From Oikopleura dioica (taxonomy: Eukaryota > Chordata > Appendicularia > Copelata > Oikopleuridae): a stretch of 64,000 nucleotides of DNA. A program made the translations under genes and the position numbers. Positions 11,261 through 22,994 of the stretch are shown here, piece by piece. A model generated the notes under the pieces. That model saw only the letters and a program-made list of their open reading frames with translations. It did no database searches and had not been told where the DNA came from. Numbering within the stretch: the stretch's first letter is position 1; the number at the start of each line of letters is the position of its first letter. The stretch lies in contig OU015569.1 of NCBI GenBank assembly GCA_907165135.1, forward strand, positions 4,092,001-4,156,000, written 5' to 3'.

Positions 11261-12219
11261 ATGGACGCAGACGCAGGAGCCGAATACTTGGCTTCCATTT
11301 TCGGAACGGAAAAGGATAAGTGAGTATCGCAGTCAACTAGAGCAGCCTTGTTGAGATTGTTGCTTAGGGTCAACTGCTCCTTTTACTTCAAAATCGGCGC
11401 CTGTCATTACGGAGATCGATGCTCGCGTTTGCACAACAAACCAACCTTCTCGCAAACGATGTTGTTGCAAAACTTGTACCGTTCGCCGATCTTGGACGAT
11501 GACAGCGGTATGCTCTATTTAAACGATCAAAATCAATGCTCTTTTCAGGCCAGCAGATCACCGAAACCATGCTTCAAAAGCATTACGATGAGTTCTACGA
11601 AGAGGTATTCTTTGAGATCGAAGACAAATACGGCGAAATCGAAGAGATGAATGTTTGTGAGAATCTCGGTGATCATCTCGTTGGCAATGTTTACATCAAG
11701 TTCTACAGGTCTGTCGATTGTTTTCTTCTTCGCCTGAGCTTTTGCCTAGGGAGGAAGATTGCGAAAAGGCAGCTGAAGGAGTGAATGATCGCTGGTTTGG
11801 ATGTCAGCCCATTGTGGCCGAGCTCTCTCCCGTCACAAACTTTAGAGAGGTAATAAAATTATATAATATTCCGACTGTTGTTATTCTTTGCTAAGTACCA
11901 TTATCTTATCTAGGCCTGCTGTAGAGACTACGAGATGGGAGAGTGCACTCGTGGTGGCTTTTGCAACTTCATGCACCTTAAACCGATCTCGAAAGATCTA
12001 CGAAAGAAACTCTATGCAAAGAAAGATAGACACAGAGGATACAACCCCGATAGACGGCGAGGAGGTCGTTCCAGATCTAGGTAATCTGAAAGTTAAAGAT
12101 AACGAGGTAACACTGACAATAAAAGATCTCCTGGTCGAAGACGAGATCGCGACCGCGGTGGCCGAGGTGGCCGAGGAAGACGCCATCAACCTGACTTGGA
12201 TTGGTCGCTCAACTACTAA
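11261..12219 (+). CDS. U2AF1: U2AF small subunit (U2AF35)
   Basis: The start [20 protein letters not shown] is near-identical to U2AF35. The first CCCH zinc finger ([20 protein letters not shown]) is followed by a UHM-type RRM ([20 protein letters not shown]). The second zinc finger ([20 protein letters not shown]) and an Arg/Gly/Ser-rich tail then end at 12217-12219. Introns include 11320-11368, 11506-11548, 11709-11750 and 12077-12121. With U2AF65 it recognises the 3' splice-site AG. The ordinary alternative frames here are shadows. It is of interest that this AG-recognition factor is encoded next to another splicing factor, in a genome with non-GT introns. The two genes are 174 nt apart. 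Confidence 0.95.
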
Positions 12220-12393
12220 GATTCATCATTGTTTCCATTCTAAGCTCGACTCAATGGACCGAGACACAATTTTAGTAAAATTTTAAATGCTCTGCACTGT
12301 CACCTACTATCCAAAAATTTAGTAGTCGTCTATTTGATTTTATAGTAGAAAGAAGTCAGTTTAATTGAGTGATTCTTTCAGATCTAAATTAGA

Positions 12394-14164
12394 ATGGGGA
12401 AAATATTCATCGGCAATTTGACCGACAGGGCCGAAGGTCGCGATGTTGAAGACGCCTTCAGAAAATTTGGAAGAATCAAAGAGATTTCTCTTAAAAATGG
12501 CTTCGGTAAATAAGAGTGAATGTACAATTATTTTCAGGAAATTATTAGGCTTTGTCGAGTTTGAAGATGTCCGCGATGCTGAAGACGCAATTCATGAAAT
12601 GAATGGGGAGCGACTTTGCGGCGATAGAATTACTGTCGAGCTGGCGAAAGGTAAACATATTTTATCCACTCGTTTCTTATAAGTTTTGAAAGGCGGCGGC
12701 GGTGGAAGATATCGCTCGCGTTCACGGTCAAGAGGTCGAGACGGACGCAGCTCGTATTGGGACTCCCGAAGATCTGGTAGAGAACGACCGCATCGAACTC
12801 CTTACGCGGTTATGGTCGACAATTTGAGTAGCAGATGCACGTAAGTCGATTCGATTTCTTTGATGGCGAGAATCAAAAAATGGGCGAGACAAGATTTGGT
12901 GCCACTCACTTGGTTTTGTCTCGTTTCTCTCTGTGCTCCAAATCCTGGTCAAAAATTGTTGGGTTGTCGAAAAAGCTAGTTGGATAGTGACCTGTGGTGC
13001 CGTCCGTGATTGATACTGGCATATTCTCTCTATCTCTTGCTACTATTCATGTGTCTTTCATGAGACCATTGATCTGAAATCTTTTGTACTGAATGATCTC
13101 TGGTGTCTACAGCTGAACTCTGTTTTGGCGTGGCTGTTCGATAACCAAGTTGGACGCCTTGGTGGCATAATTGTAGAACTGATTCACATCATGGCCAACT
13201 ACTCTTTTCTTACCCGGTATTGTCACTTTTCTTGACCCATTTCTATTAACTCTAACTTCCAATTATCGCAAGTCCAGTTTACGCTTATGGAGCTGAAATA
13301 TACTCTGATCTCTGAGTTATTTGTTCTTTAGGTGGGCCGAGTTGAAGGACATTTTCCGCAAATTTGGTGAAGTGACATATACAGATGCTCACTACAGATC
13401 TGGTGATGGGAGAGGCGAAGTCTGTTTTTCTTCCCGAGAAGAGCAAGATCGTTGTCTGGACGAAGCCGATGGCATGGATATCAACGGAAGAAGTAAGTCC
13501 CTTCGAAACGCTCAAGTCTTTTAACGTTCTCGATAAGGCATCAAAGTTTCGCCTGGAGAAGGTGCTGATCAACGAGAGCGATCACGCGGAAGATACTCTC
13601 GAAGTCGATCTCGAAGCAGATCCCGTGGCCGAGGTGGTCGAGGCGGAGGTCGAGGAGACAGATCTCGCCCCCATCGAACAGAGTTTACTCTCGGCGTCGA
13701 TAACCTCTCTTCCCGCTGCGAGTATGTCCTCTTATTTCTATCGGCAATAATTTGTGTTCTTAGTTGGGCGGAACTAAAGGATCTCATGCGAAAAGCTGGA
13801 GAAGTTACATACGTTGACGCTCACACCCGCTCAGGTCGAGGTAATTGATTGACTTTGAAACGCCTCCGTACTTAAAATCGCATAGGTCGGGGAGAAGCTT
13901 GCTTTGCTACCCGGGAGGAGTTGTATCGCGCTCTCGAGGACTTACAGGGTATGAAAATCTACGATCGTGCTGTGAGACTGCGCGTCAAAGAAGACGGCGA
14001 TCGAGATGTCCGTCGATCGAGGTAAGTCGGTGTTTGTGGTGACTTGCGGTGAACCGTTTTTATCTAATAGATCCTACTCTCGCTCTCGTAGTCGATCGCG
14101 CTCACGATCCCGCAATGGTGCCCGTTCGAGGTCACGATCGCGAAGCCGTTCCCGCAGCCGATAA
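12394..14164 (+). CDS. SR splicing factor with three RRMs (SRSF4/5/6-like)
   Basis: RRM1 ([20 protein letters not shown], then [17 protein letters not shown]) is followed by an RS-rich linker and two similar RRM2-type domains. These are [20 protein letters not shown] with [11 protein letters not shown], and [20 protein letters not shown] with [11 protein letters not shown]. Both resemble the single second RRM of SRSF4/5/6 (NLSSRCSWQDLKD). Each is followed by RS/RGG-rich sequence, and the C-terminus is an RS tail ending at 14162-14164. The intron at 12841-13331 is 491 nt, far larger than neighbouring introns. It splits the first RRM2 and could hold an autoregulatory exon. The protein should bind exonic enhancers and recruit U1 and U2AF. 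Confidence 0.85.
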
Positions 14165-14755
14165 AGCGATTCTGTCACGTGAAACATCGATAACGCATAT
14201 GATAAATTTTAACCTTTGATCAAACAAAACCCTCTTCATATTTGGAATTTCGAATTCCAACTCCGTAGCTTTAAATCATCGTCTTACTTCAAAAGACACT
14301 TTCAAATTCAACGAAACGTGCAATGTTTGGATGAGTAGGAGAGTGCCGTCTGGAGAAACTCGTTCAAGTCACCAGATTCACCCTTTTTTCTACAATTTTC
14401 TGGCCTCGGTTCATTAAACCGTTAAAATCCTATCTTCATGATTATTTTTGCTATATTTTCAATTTTCAAAGTTGAAGCGCCGTGAATATTCCAAAACTAA
14501 CAATAAACCTTCAATGTAGGCTTCCGAAGCCAGCGTGCAATATACTAGTCAAATAATGTCCTCATGTTCATGAGCCTCATGAGGTTCTTATGTGTTCTTT
14601 CTTTCCTAGAGATGACAAATAGCAGGCGTAGTCATTGTTAGTGTAACACGAGTTTTCGCCTCTTCTTTCAACCTTGGTACTAAGAAGTGTTATTAAGAAC
14701 TAAGTGCAGGATTCGTTTCGCTTCCAACTTCATCTTAAAAAGCGACTAGTTAGAA
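14165..14755. other. intergenic spacer
   Basis: No exon-like frame is seen. The stretch holds the 3' end of the SR gene, an AATAAA near 14500 and the upstream region of the dsRBD/DZF gene. Confidence 0.5.
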
Positions 14756-17393
14756 ATGGCGTGGCAGCAGCAAGGCTACAATCAAAATCACGGAGGCGGT
14801 CAAGGCTACGGCCAAAGCAATCAGTATGGACAGCAACAGCAGTTTAATCAGCATCAGCAATATGCGGCGCAAGTGCTTTACGGAGGGCAGTCACAAGGAT
14901 ACAACCAAGGAAATAACTGGAGTGCGGGTCCGTCCAATATGAACAAGGGACCTGGTCATTTCGGGAACTCACACCGAGTAAGATTCACTCTAATTTTCCG
15001 CAATAACAAATATCTTTTCAAAGAATCCAAATTACGGATACGGGGAGCAAAGGTACAATGGTCAGGAGGCAATCAAAATCAGCATAACTTGATGCCACAT
15101 CGTGGTCAACGTCCAATGAGCCAGAACAACCGACAAACTCAACGTCAAAAAGACCCACATAAGCCAATCAACGCTACAGAGGTCAAATCATATATAAATG
15201 CATGGGCAACAAAACAGAAGCTAAAGGTGCGCCTTGTTAAAAATACTTATATGACTTGTGATGCTTCAGCCAGAGTACTCTTATAAACAAGAAGGGCAAA
15301 CTCCATTTGTGCTTTATAAATGTACGCTCTCCATCGGTCAATACGACTGCCAAGGCGAAGGGGCTGCAAAAAGCAAGAAACAAGCGCAAACGATTGCAGC
15401 CTGGGATATGTCAGAAAAGCTTGCAGCAAAAGGAGTCCTTAACCTTTCGGAAGTTCCACCTATCCCCGAAAATCTACTCGGTGCTCATGCTACCAAGACT
15501 GCGAATCGGGTTGAAGGAAACAATGAAAATGTTTATGTTGAATACGGTGAAGAATATGGCGGTTGGACAACGGAAACTGCAAGACAACGTCTGAACAGAT
15601 TCTGCATGCAATTGGGGATTAGTTGCAACATCATTAACCATGTCACTGGACCTCCACACGCTAGAGTCACCTCTGCATCCCTGTCGTTGATAATCGAGCG
15701 GCTCAACAAAAAAGTTCTTCAAGTCCAAGTTGATGCTCCAAACAAGAAGTCAGCAAATGCAAAATGCTCCATGGAGATGCTAAAACAGCTTTTTGCTCTC
15801 AATCTTATTGAGAAAAAAGGTGAACCAGAGATGAAGCTCTTGCGTAAAAGGTAATGTCAACTGTGACGCACAGAAAAAAAACGCTTTTCATAGAAAGAAT
15901 GAAATCACCTGGACAAGGACGACGGCCCCTAGTCGGTTGAAAAAATTCAAGGAAGAAAATTCTGGTGACAGCTCGTTTGGAATAAGCGAATCATCTGCCT
16001 TTCAAAACGGTCAATTCACAATCTCTACGGTCATCAATTGCAAGGGGATCAAAATTGAAGCACAAGCTTCCGAACCATCCGAAGAAGAAGCAAAGATATC
16101 GGTTGCAGTTATGCTTGCTAATAAGCTGTGCGTTGCAGGATTGATCGAAGCTAACTTGCCGGTAGCTAAAAGCAAGGTTATCATCTGAACAATAGTTGGA
16201 TGCCACATAATTTATTTTGTAGAAATCAAAAGAAGAATATCTTGCTAATATCCGACAGACCAACATCGTAATGGTCCCCCGTTTCAATAACACTGGCAGA
16301 AATACCCCAGGTGACGACCGCCAACTAAAAAAGAAACTGCTCGACCTCGAGCAAAAGGAAACTTACAAGCGACTCCGTGTCAACACAATGAACAAAATCA
16401 CTAAGTGTCTGAAGGAGTCGGAAAGTTATCCACAAATTGAAAACTTGCACAGAGTTGGCGAGTTTTTCAAGGGACTTGAACTTGCAGGTAACTATCGCTT
16501 AATTAATTCTGAAACTTATCTTTTTTTTTAAGACGAAACCGAGGACTTGGAGCTCGTTGTCGTCTCCAAAGAAAAACCCACGAATTCTTTTGTAAATGAA
16601 GTTCTTTCCGTACTTGCTTCTTTGGAAGGATTTACGGCAGATAGATACGAGGACTTCCTTTATCTTACGACTAAAGAGAAGCCGGAAGTATCTATCTACG
16701 TCACATTTACCTCAGCAGCATTTTATCCACCCGATGGTAAAGGTAAAACAGGTCATTCCCGCAAGAGAAAAACATTGTTTTTAGAAGAATGCGCAGATCC
16801 AGAAGGCATGATTCTTCGTGACGGATGCGTTAATGTCTGGATTCGACTTCAGCGTTGTCTGTTTTTGATGGATCGATGCCACAAGCTTTTCAACTCACTT
16901 GCCGTATTGCGTGTTTTGAAATTTCTGGCGCGAGATGCCGAGATGGATGGATTTTCTGGCTGGTTAATGGAACTGTTCGTCATCAGAGCTTTAGAAACTG
17001 CCCATAGTTCTGAACCAGCCGGAGATGCGCTCCGACGTGTTTTTTCCATCTTATCAGGAGGAATTCTACTGCCCAACGTCAGCTCTCTCATCGATTTGAA
17101 CGGAACTGACGACCTCTTAGACCAACTTACCGTTATTCAACGAAACAAAATCACTGCCAAGGCCCATACCTATCTTCGTCTCCAAACATTCAAGGTAAAG
17201 AAAAATAAAACACGCAGTATATTTTAGACTCTAAAATTTAGAGTTAAAATTATTAGCATCTTTGATTAAATATTTTTAGCAACTGCACAAAGTGCTTGGA
17301 ATCGACTTTGTCCAGAAAAAATCGTCGCTGAAAATTGAAGAACCGAAACCCACTTTTAATGAAAACGATAACAGCGTGGCACAAGCTAACTGA
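14756..17393 (+). CDS. double-stranded RNA-binding protein with C-terminal DZF domain
   Basis: A Gln/Gly/Tyr-rich N-terminus is followed by a dsRBD resembling RNA helicase A dsRBD1 (VKSYINAWATKQKLKPEYSY). A second resembles its dsRBD2 (GGWTTETARQRLNRF, NKKSANAKCSMEMLKQLFAL). A third, weaker dsRBD-like region is at about 15990-16160. A DZF domain of ILF3/ZFR type comes last (VGEFFKGLELA, DLELVVVSKEKPTNSFVNEV, ALRRVFSILSGGILLP, TFKQLHKVLGID). The DZF half joins in frame through a 46-nt intron at 16177-16222. If that intron is not used, a TGA at 16186-16188 ends the first protein and a second gene would start at 16271. No helicase motifs are present. NF90/ILF3 has the opposite domain order, DZF then dsRBDs. 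Confidence 0.75.
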
Positions 17394-17855
17394 GTTATTT
17401 CCTGCCTCAAACAAGTCTTTTTGTTAGCTCTTAGTTTGAGTTATCGTCACCACGGTAGCTGCTAAGACGAGTTCCTGAATAAATATTCATTTATCGTTCA
17501 ATCCTAACGCTCTGACCAATTGATACCTATCTTGGTCAAAGCTGAATTATGAAGCTGTCTAGTAGTCGACACAAATTTAGCAGAAAAGTTAAAAGCAGGT
17601 TTCGCGCAGGTGCTTATGAGCGAAAGAACAGCAAAAGCCATATTTGGAAATTTAAAAATATTTCGTAAAAAACATCGCCCACAAATTATGCTTAAATGGT
17701 CTCGCTCACTAAGAGATTTAAAAACAATGTCGCCCGTTTCTTTGGAATTTCAGGCAAGCCTCAATATTTTAATACGGCAGGCCTTGCCTTACTCTTAATC
17801 GTAGGGAGAGTTCACCTCTGAAGAGAGGAGTGCATGGCAGAATCGGTTCAGAGAG
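17394..17855. other. 3' UTR and intergenic spacer
   Basis: An AATAAA near 17479 probably ends the upstream transcript. An open frame at 17610-17798 has no exon features and is not called. Confidence 0.5.
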
Positions 17856-18435
17856 ATGATGTCCGGTTAGTTATATTTATAAATGTAAGATAGCTAAACT
17901 CTGTAGAAATTACCGTCGATCGACCGCGCAGTAGCACGAGTAAGTTCAGTACTCTCAACACACCCGATCAGCCTAGCCCCGTTCAAAAGGCCCGGCTACG
18001 TAAACAACTACCCCTAGGTATATTTTTCTTTTTACTAAGACCGTACAGTAAGTGTTGTTTTATCAGCCTAAAAAGCAATGCAAAATTGTCTTGCACAAGA
18101 CCGACTCAAATGCGAATGAGATCGCAACGGGTTCTTTATCTCCGCAAAAGAAGAACTCCGTCGATGGCGTCGCAAGCTACATGGTTCCCGTTTCTGGCGA
18201 CTCGAATGAAAACGACATTCGCTGTATTCGCGACATCGTCGAGAGGTTTCACTCCACTGGGGGAGAAATTAGCTGGGCTAGTTATCGCTCATTGCCAAGA
18301 GTGAAGCCGATGCGCGCGAACACTGCAGATAGTGCGAGTATGTGCTCACACGTCATTGCCGAACACCTCGACTTAGTCAATAAATTTATTGGACACCAGA
18401 AGTTTCTGAAGGCATCGAGTTTTATTGGATTGTAG
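17856..18435 (+). CDS. hypothetical Ser/Pro-rich protein
   Basis: The start MMSE joins through a GT-AG intron (about 17864-17912) to a Ser/Thr/Pro-rich exon (RPRSSTSKFSTLNTPDQPSP). A third exon joins in frame only if the intron 18017-18066 begins GG (GGTATA). The last exon ends DLVNKFIGHQKFLKASSFIGL-like, with TAG at 18433-18435. The protein is about 160 residues with no domain I recognise; the N-terminal half looks disordered and phosphorylatable. An AATAAA about 35 nt after the stop and a new start 54 nt after it suggest an operon with the next gene. Confidence 0.6.
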
Positions 18436-18489
18436 GACGCATCACTGATGCGGGATCACATAGCTTTAATAAACTCTTAAAAGTACATA

Positions 18490-20488
18490 ATGATAGAGAA
18501 TCAGCGATACAAAACCTCGTGCTACATTCAGCCGCATATCGCCCAGTGTATCTTCAAATACACAGACTACTTCATCCAGGCATACTCTGAAAACAGCATG
18601 AAAGTCTGCGGCATCATAAACCTTCCATTCCCCAGTAACGTTGAAGAATTCTTTCGTATCCAAGAAGACTTCTTTTCGGACCATTTTGTTGACGTCTCTT
18701 CGAAATATGCAGATTCCGGATATGAGATTCGTGAGCACGCGAAGCTACTAGGTAATTTTACGTTCTTTAAAAGTATTGATATTTTTTTCAAGACAAAGAA
18801 CGACTCAGCAAGGACATGAACTGTCCGAAGTATCGATTCTGGACTGATATCTTTGAATACGGAAAAGAAAATGCGGAGTACTTCTTAGAGCGCCAAACGT
18901 TTGCTGATCTTTTTGCGGAAAGAAATCAAAAATTCATCCAAATGAAGAACGTGTGCGAGGTAACTTTTGGAAACAGGATACACTTTAATACTGCTTGAAG
19001 CGGCTCTACTCAACGTATGAGAAGTACGACAGTGGAAAATTCACTCGTGCGATGCGTTTTATAAATGTGCAGGTAAGTCTCCTCGTTGATTTCATCAACA
19101 AATAAACTCAATTTCAAGGTCAAAGCGATTGAAAATAAACTCAAAGAAAAGCAACAACAATACCGACATTTTGAGTTTTACGCAACCGTTCAAGACTTTC
19201 CTCCGCTGGAAGCTCATCGTGCTGGAGTTGGTTTTATTTTCGAAGCACGTGCCCTGCCCCTGGAAAAAGTGGAGACGGAGATTCTTTATCCCTCCGAGCC
19301 GACTTCTACTCCGATCGAAGAAGATGTCATGGGCCATTTGTCACACGAAGAACTTTATAATACAACTGACAAACTTCGCCTGGCATTTTACGATGAGTTC
19401 ATGATTGTAAGTTCATATCAAGTCCCACTGGCACTGATTACTGCTTTAGATTTGCAAGAAAGAACGTTCGAAACATTATCGAACGTTACAAAGAAAGAGA
19501 TCAGGAAGAAGTTGGAAATTTTGCGAGCTGATTCCTTACTATCACATAACAAAGATTATCCAGGTACCGTTTTTAAAGAAATTTCTACTGACAGGAATTT
19601 AGGACGTGAAAGCTTCGCCCCATTTTGCGGTTGTTTGCGAAGGAGGAGGACGAAGGCTTCTTCTGGAATACCAAAGCTCATCAGAATACAAATCCTTCGA
19701 CGATTTCGTTAAAGGTTTTTGAATTGATAGTGAGAGAGCGTGACCAAAGTATAGGATTCTTCGACGTCGTGGAGAAGAGATTAAAAGAAGTGGACGGGAT
19801 CGTCGAGTTTTCAAAGATCGAGATGGGGCTTCGAGGAACTAAGCGGATAGTGCCTTTCTTCCGAACGTCAGGTGGCAGAGCCAATATCGCCCCTGAACTC
19901 GCTCTTCTGCAATCGAGAGTTCAAATTCAATACGTTGAAACGGTTGGCTCTTGTTTATAAAATACCTTAACCTTCGACTATCTCTAGGTGAACAAATGGG
20001 ACATGAGAGTGTCTCCTTTCATCGGCAGAAGAAGCGATCATATGCGAAGATCGAAAAAGCGGGAGGGATCGTCTGGAGAGTTGACACTTCCAAAGGTAGA
20101 CAAAAATTGTCTGTATTTGTTCAAAATTATAATAAGTACGATCTCATTCGTCCACACGCTTACAAACCATGGACTTCAACCTTCAAACTGTCCGATTCAC
20201 TGACACACATTTCTCCAACTAAAATGGGCTTTCCTCGGTAAGAAATTTCAAACTGCAACGATCAAATTAAATATAACTCTTTATAGAAGCCAAACGTGCT
20301 TTTCAATGTACGAAGGATTGATGAGGACTACCTCAATGAGATCGGTCTCGTCTTTGAATTCATACCGAAGTCATCTCAACAACTCGGCGAACAATTTGGA
20401 TGAATGCAACGAGTCGCCAAATATTCTCGAGCATGCGTCTGGCGACGACGTTTTCCTCAGTCACAATGTTGAGAAACTTGTCATTTAA
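18490..20488 (+). CDS. possible DH/PH-type regulator, not firmly recognised
   Basis: About eight exons joined by short introns give roughly 560 residues. The first two-thirds are helical and rich in Tyr, Phe and charged residues (FLERQTFADLFAERNQKFIQ). A later block has strands like those of a PH domain (LRLAFYDEFMIICKKERSKH, then FELIPYY-like and HFAVVCEGGGRRLLLEYQSS) and ends in a helix (FDDFVKGFFDVVEKRL). The helical-then-PH order would suit a Dbl-family RhoGEF, but the conserved DH blocks are not visible. The C-terminus is a Ser-rich tail (TTSMRSVSSLNSYRSHLNNS). A basic motif (GRRSDHMRRSKKRE) precedes it. Treat the GEF idea as weak inference. Confidence 0.55.
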
Positions 20489-20546
20489 ACGATTCTTTTG
20501 TAAACATTTTCACTGCCTATGGTATTTATTGTTAATAAAATTCAGA

Positions 20547-21007
20547 TTAAGTGCTAACAGGATAAGAATAACGATCGCAGCCAGTGCATCTAACTAGATT
20601 GATCAAAATATAGGAAACCTCTTCTTTAGGAGGAGATAACTCGCGGTACTCTGACTTCCATTGACCAGTGCTCGTCTTGATGAATTTGGCGTGAATGCGA
20701 GAATGAAGGAAATCATCGTCTTCAATGTCAACGACTGTTGTTTCGAAATCGAGTCCGGAGTAGTAAGGTTGTTCTTATAAAAATTGTATAATCATGTATT
20801 TGCTCTGACATACCAATGGTAGAAATTGATATTTTGAAGAAGAACTTGCCGGGATCATCATCCAATTCAGTGACTTCTGTTTTGAGCGTCCATCCACAAT
20901 TTGTGACTCCGTACTCCGAGAGCTCGAGCTAAAAAAGAGCAGGGCCGGCAGATTTGACCATTGATCGAGTCCACGGTTATCTGTCGTCGCCATCTTCTCA
21001 ACGGCAT
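20547..21007 (-). CDS. hypothetical beta-rich small protein
   Basis: Three exons give about 130 residues: a basic start (MPLRRWRRQIT), a strand-rich centre (LELSEYGVTNCGWTLKTEV, KFFFKISIST) and an acidic stretch (FETTVVDIEDDDFLHSRIH). Introns lie near 20935-20980 and 20770-20816. The stop is at 20547-20549. It converges on the upstream gene with 58 nt between stop codons; poly(A) signals of both strands interleave at 20523-20538. I do not recognise the family. The start could lie further upstream because the frame stays open to 21124. Confidence 0.5.
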
Positions 21008-21352
21008 TTTTGAGCAAAGTAGAGTGGTTCCAAATTTCGAACTCCTCTGAGCACAGTAGTTTGTGAGCAGTTTTTTAAATCTCCACGATTTCACAAAGAC
21101 TAGAAATGAGTGCATAAATTGCAAATTGTCAGTTTTCTCTGAAAAGTAGCTCCATTTCTTGAGAATTAATCGCCGCTAAAGGTTGCGCGGAATTTTTCAG
21201 AAGACGGACCTTTTGCTGCGGCTTAATCCACTTTGTCTCGAGGCGAATGTGCTGGCTATATATTGCTGGACTCACTGCTCGCAATGTCAAAGTCAGTCGT
21301 CTGATAAAGATACTGATAATCCATCCTTTTTATAATTTACTTTTCGTCCAAG

Positions 21353-22155
21353 ATGAAACTCGCCGTTTTTGTTATCGCTGCTGCCAGCGCCAAACGAGTT
21401 GCTCGACAAGCTGATGACGCCGTCGCAAACGAGACTGCCGAATATGACGATTATGGCGAGCGTAAACGTAAGAGAAAAACTAAGAGAACATTGTTCGGAG
21501 GCTAATGTTACTTTCAGTCAAGGGAAACAAGGCGAACAAGAACAACTACGCCCCAGCTTCTGGCTCTTACGACCCTGCACCAGCAGCTACTTACCCAGGT
21601 ATGAAGTCATAAACAAAAAGGTTGTAACTTGGATTTTAGCGGCGAATAACTACCCAGCCAACAACTATCCAGCAGGAAACAACTACCCAGCCAGTAACTA
21701 CCCGACTCAAACTGGTTATTCTGCCCCGGCTTACCCAACTTCTCCTCTCAAATGCTGGCATTGCGACGCCATGAGCTTCGAAGAATGCGAAGCCAAGGGA
21801 ATGGAGAAGACTTGTCACCCCAACGAAGGATCTTGTTTTTTGGAAATCAGAGAACGACGACAGAACGGCCACGCTGGCCCATTCATGCAGATTTGCATGG
21901 GCTGCAAGAGCAAGGACGCCTGCGATAACATGCAGAACCAGAACTTCCAGGTGAGAAGAGCTCTCAGCTTCCAAGAGCTCACAATAAATTTAGAACCAAA
22001 ATCCCGCTTACACCCAATGCCGCCCAGAGAACTACTACGGCGAATCCGTTTGCCGACAGTGCTGTGCTTCTGACAACTGCACAAAAGAACCAAGCTGGTG
22101 GTACCCTGCCGACCGAAGCGAATGGGCTTACAAAGGAGAAGAATCTGGATATTAA
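21353..22155 (+). CDS. secreted Ly6/uPAR-like cysteine-rich protein with Asn-Tyr-Pro repeats
   Basis: A signal peptide (MKLAVFVIAAASA) is followed by an acidic segment and a low-complexity region built on NNYPA/NYPA repeats. A cysteine-rich domain follows: KCWHC, a central CFLEIRERR strand, CMGCKSKDAC, CRQCC and DNC. The C-x2-C start and the terminal CC-x4-C pattern resemble the three-finger Ly6/uPAR fold. Introns lie near 21462-21518, 21599-21640 and 21950-21993. The product is about 190 residues and presumably extracellular. There is no C-terminal hydrophobic tail, so a GPI anchor is unlikely. Its role is unknown; a matrix or house-associated function is possible but not shown. Confidence 0.7.
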
Positions 22156-22528
22156 AAGTGAATTTGATTTATTCTCCTCTTTGACAGCAAACTATGCTGC
22201 TTCCAGTATTATTGCAACTCATCTTGTCAAATCAGAATAAACGTGGTGAAACTTGATCCTTACTCCAAACGTGTTCAAAACCCTTTATTAGATTAGCCCG
22301 CCTAATTTGAACTTGTGACTCATCCAATGGGAGCGAATTGAAGGCTTTTGAGCGAAATCGACAGAGAAGCAGATTTTTGTAAAATTTTTCTACAAAATGT
22401 TAAATCCAGACCATCTTTCCATCATTTATTCCTCAAATTTATGCATAACATAATCATTTATTAAATTGAAAAATAACAATTAAAACTTCTCATTTTCCAG
22501 AAAAAAGGGCGAAATCGGGCCCTCAAAA

Positions 22529-22994
22529 ATGCCGCCATTAATTCCAAACGATGAGGGTTCATCCGATCTCGCGGATTATTCGGACGATCCCGAGGAGTGG
22601 CATCCTTTGGCTGGTCAACGTCGAAGAAACGAATTTTTTTTGCCGGAATTTCTACAGGGAATACTAAACGAGGCTTTGGAGGGAGCGCCACTGATTCTCC
22701 CAGGCGCCCCTTGGATGGAAGACCTCTTCGATAATGAAGAGGAAGAAATGGATTCTGGAGAAGAAGACGAAAATGGAGAAGACGAAGAAGCAGAAGACGA
22801 CGACGAAGAAGAAGAAGATTCTGAAGAAGAGTTCGAGGAAATGTGGCGAGAGATCGAAGAAAGGATCGGTATCAGAGAAAGAAAACTCAAAATTTAAATG
22901 AATTTTTCTTGAAGCCAGAATAAGCCTTGACGAGCATCGCGAAGCTTTAGCAATATTACGAGAGATGAGTCCAGAAAACGGAGAAGAGCGATGA
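22529..22994 (+). CDS. hypothetical highly acidic protein
   Basis: Two exons joined over the intron at about 22870-22913 give about 137 residues. The first part is PPLIPNDEGSSDLADYSDDP and a hydrophobic patch (LPEFLQGILNEALEGAPLIL). A Glu/Asp-rich run of about 45 residues and a predicted helix (EMWREIEERIARISLDEHRE) follow. The stop is TGA at 22992-22994. Such acidic tracts occur in histone- and RNP-binding proteins, but no family is recognised. The complementary-strand frame is a shadow of the acidic repeat. Confidence 0.6.

Noticed and set aside
22615-22890. Ser-rich minus-strand frame
   Set aside because: It is the complement of the Glu/Asp-rich tract; acidic codons read backwards as Ser/Phe/Leu.
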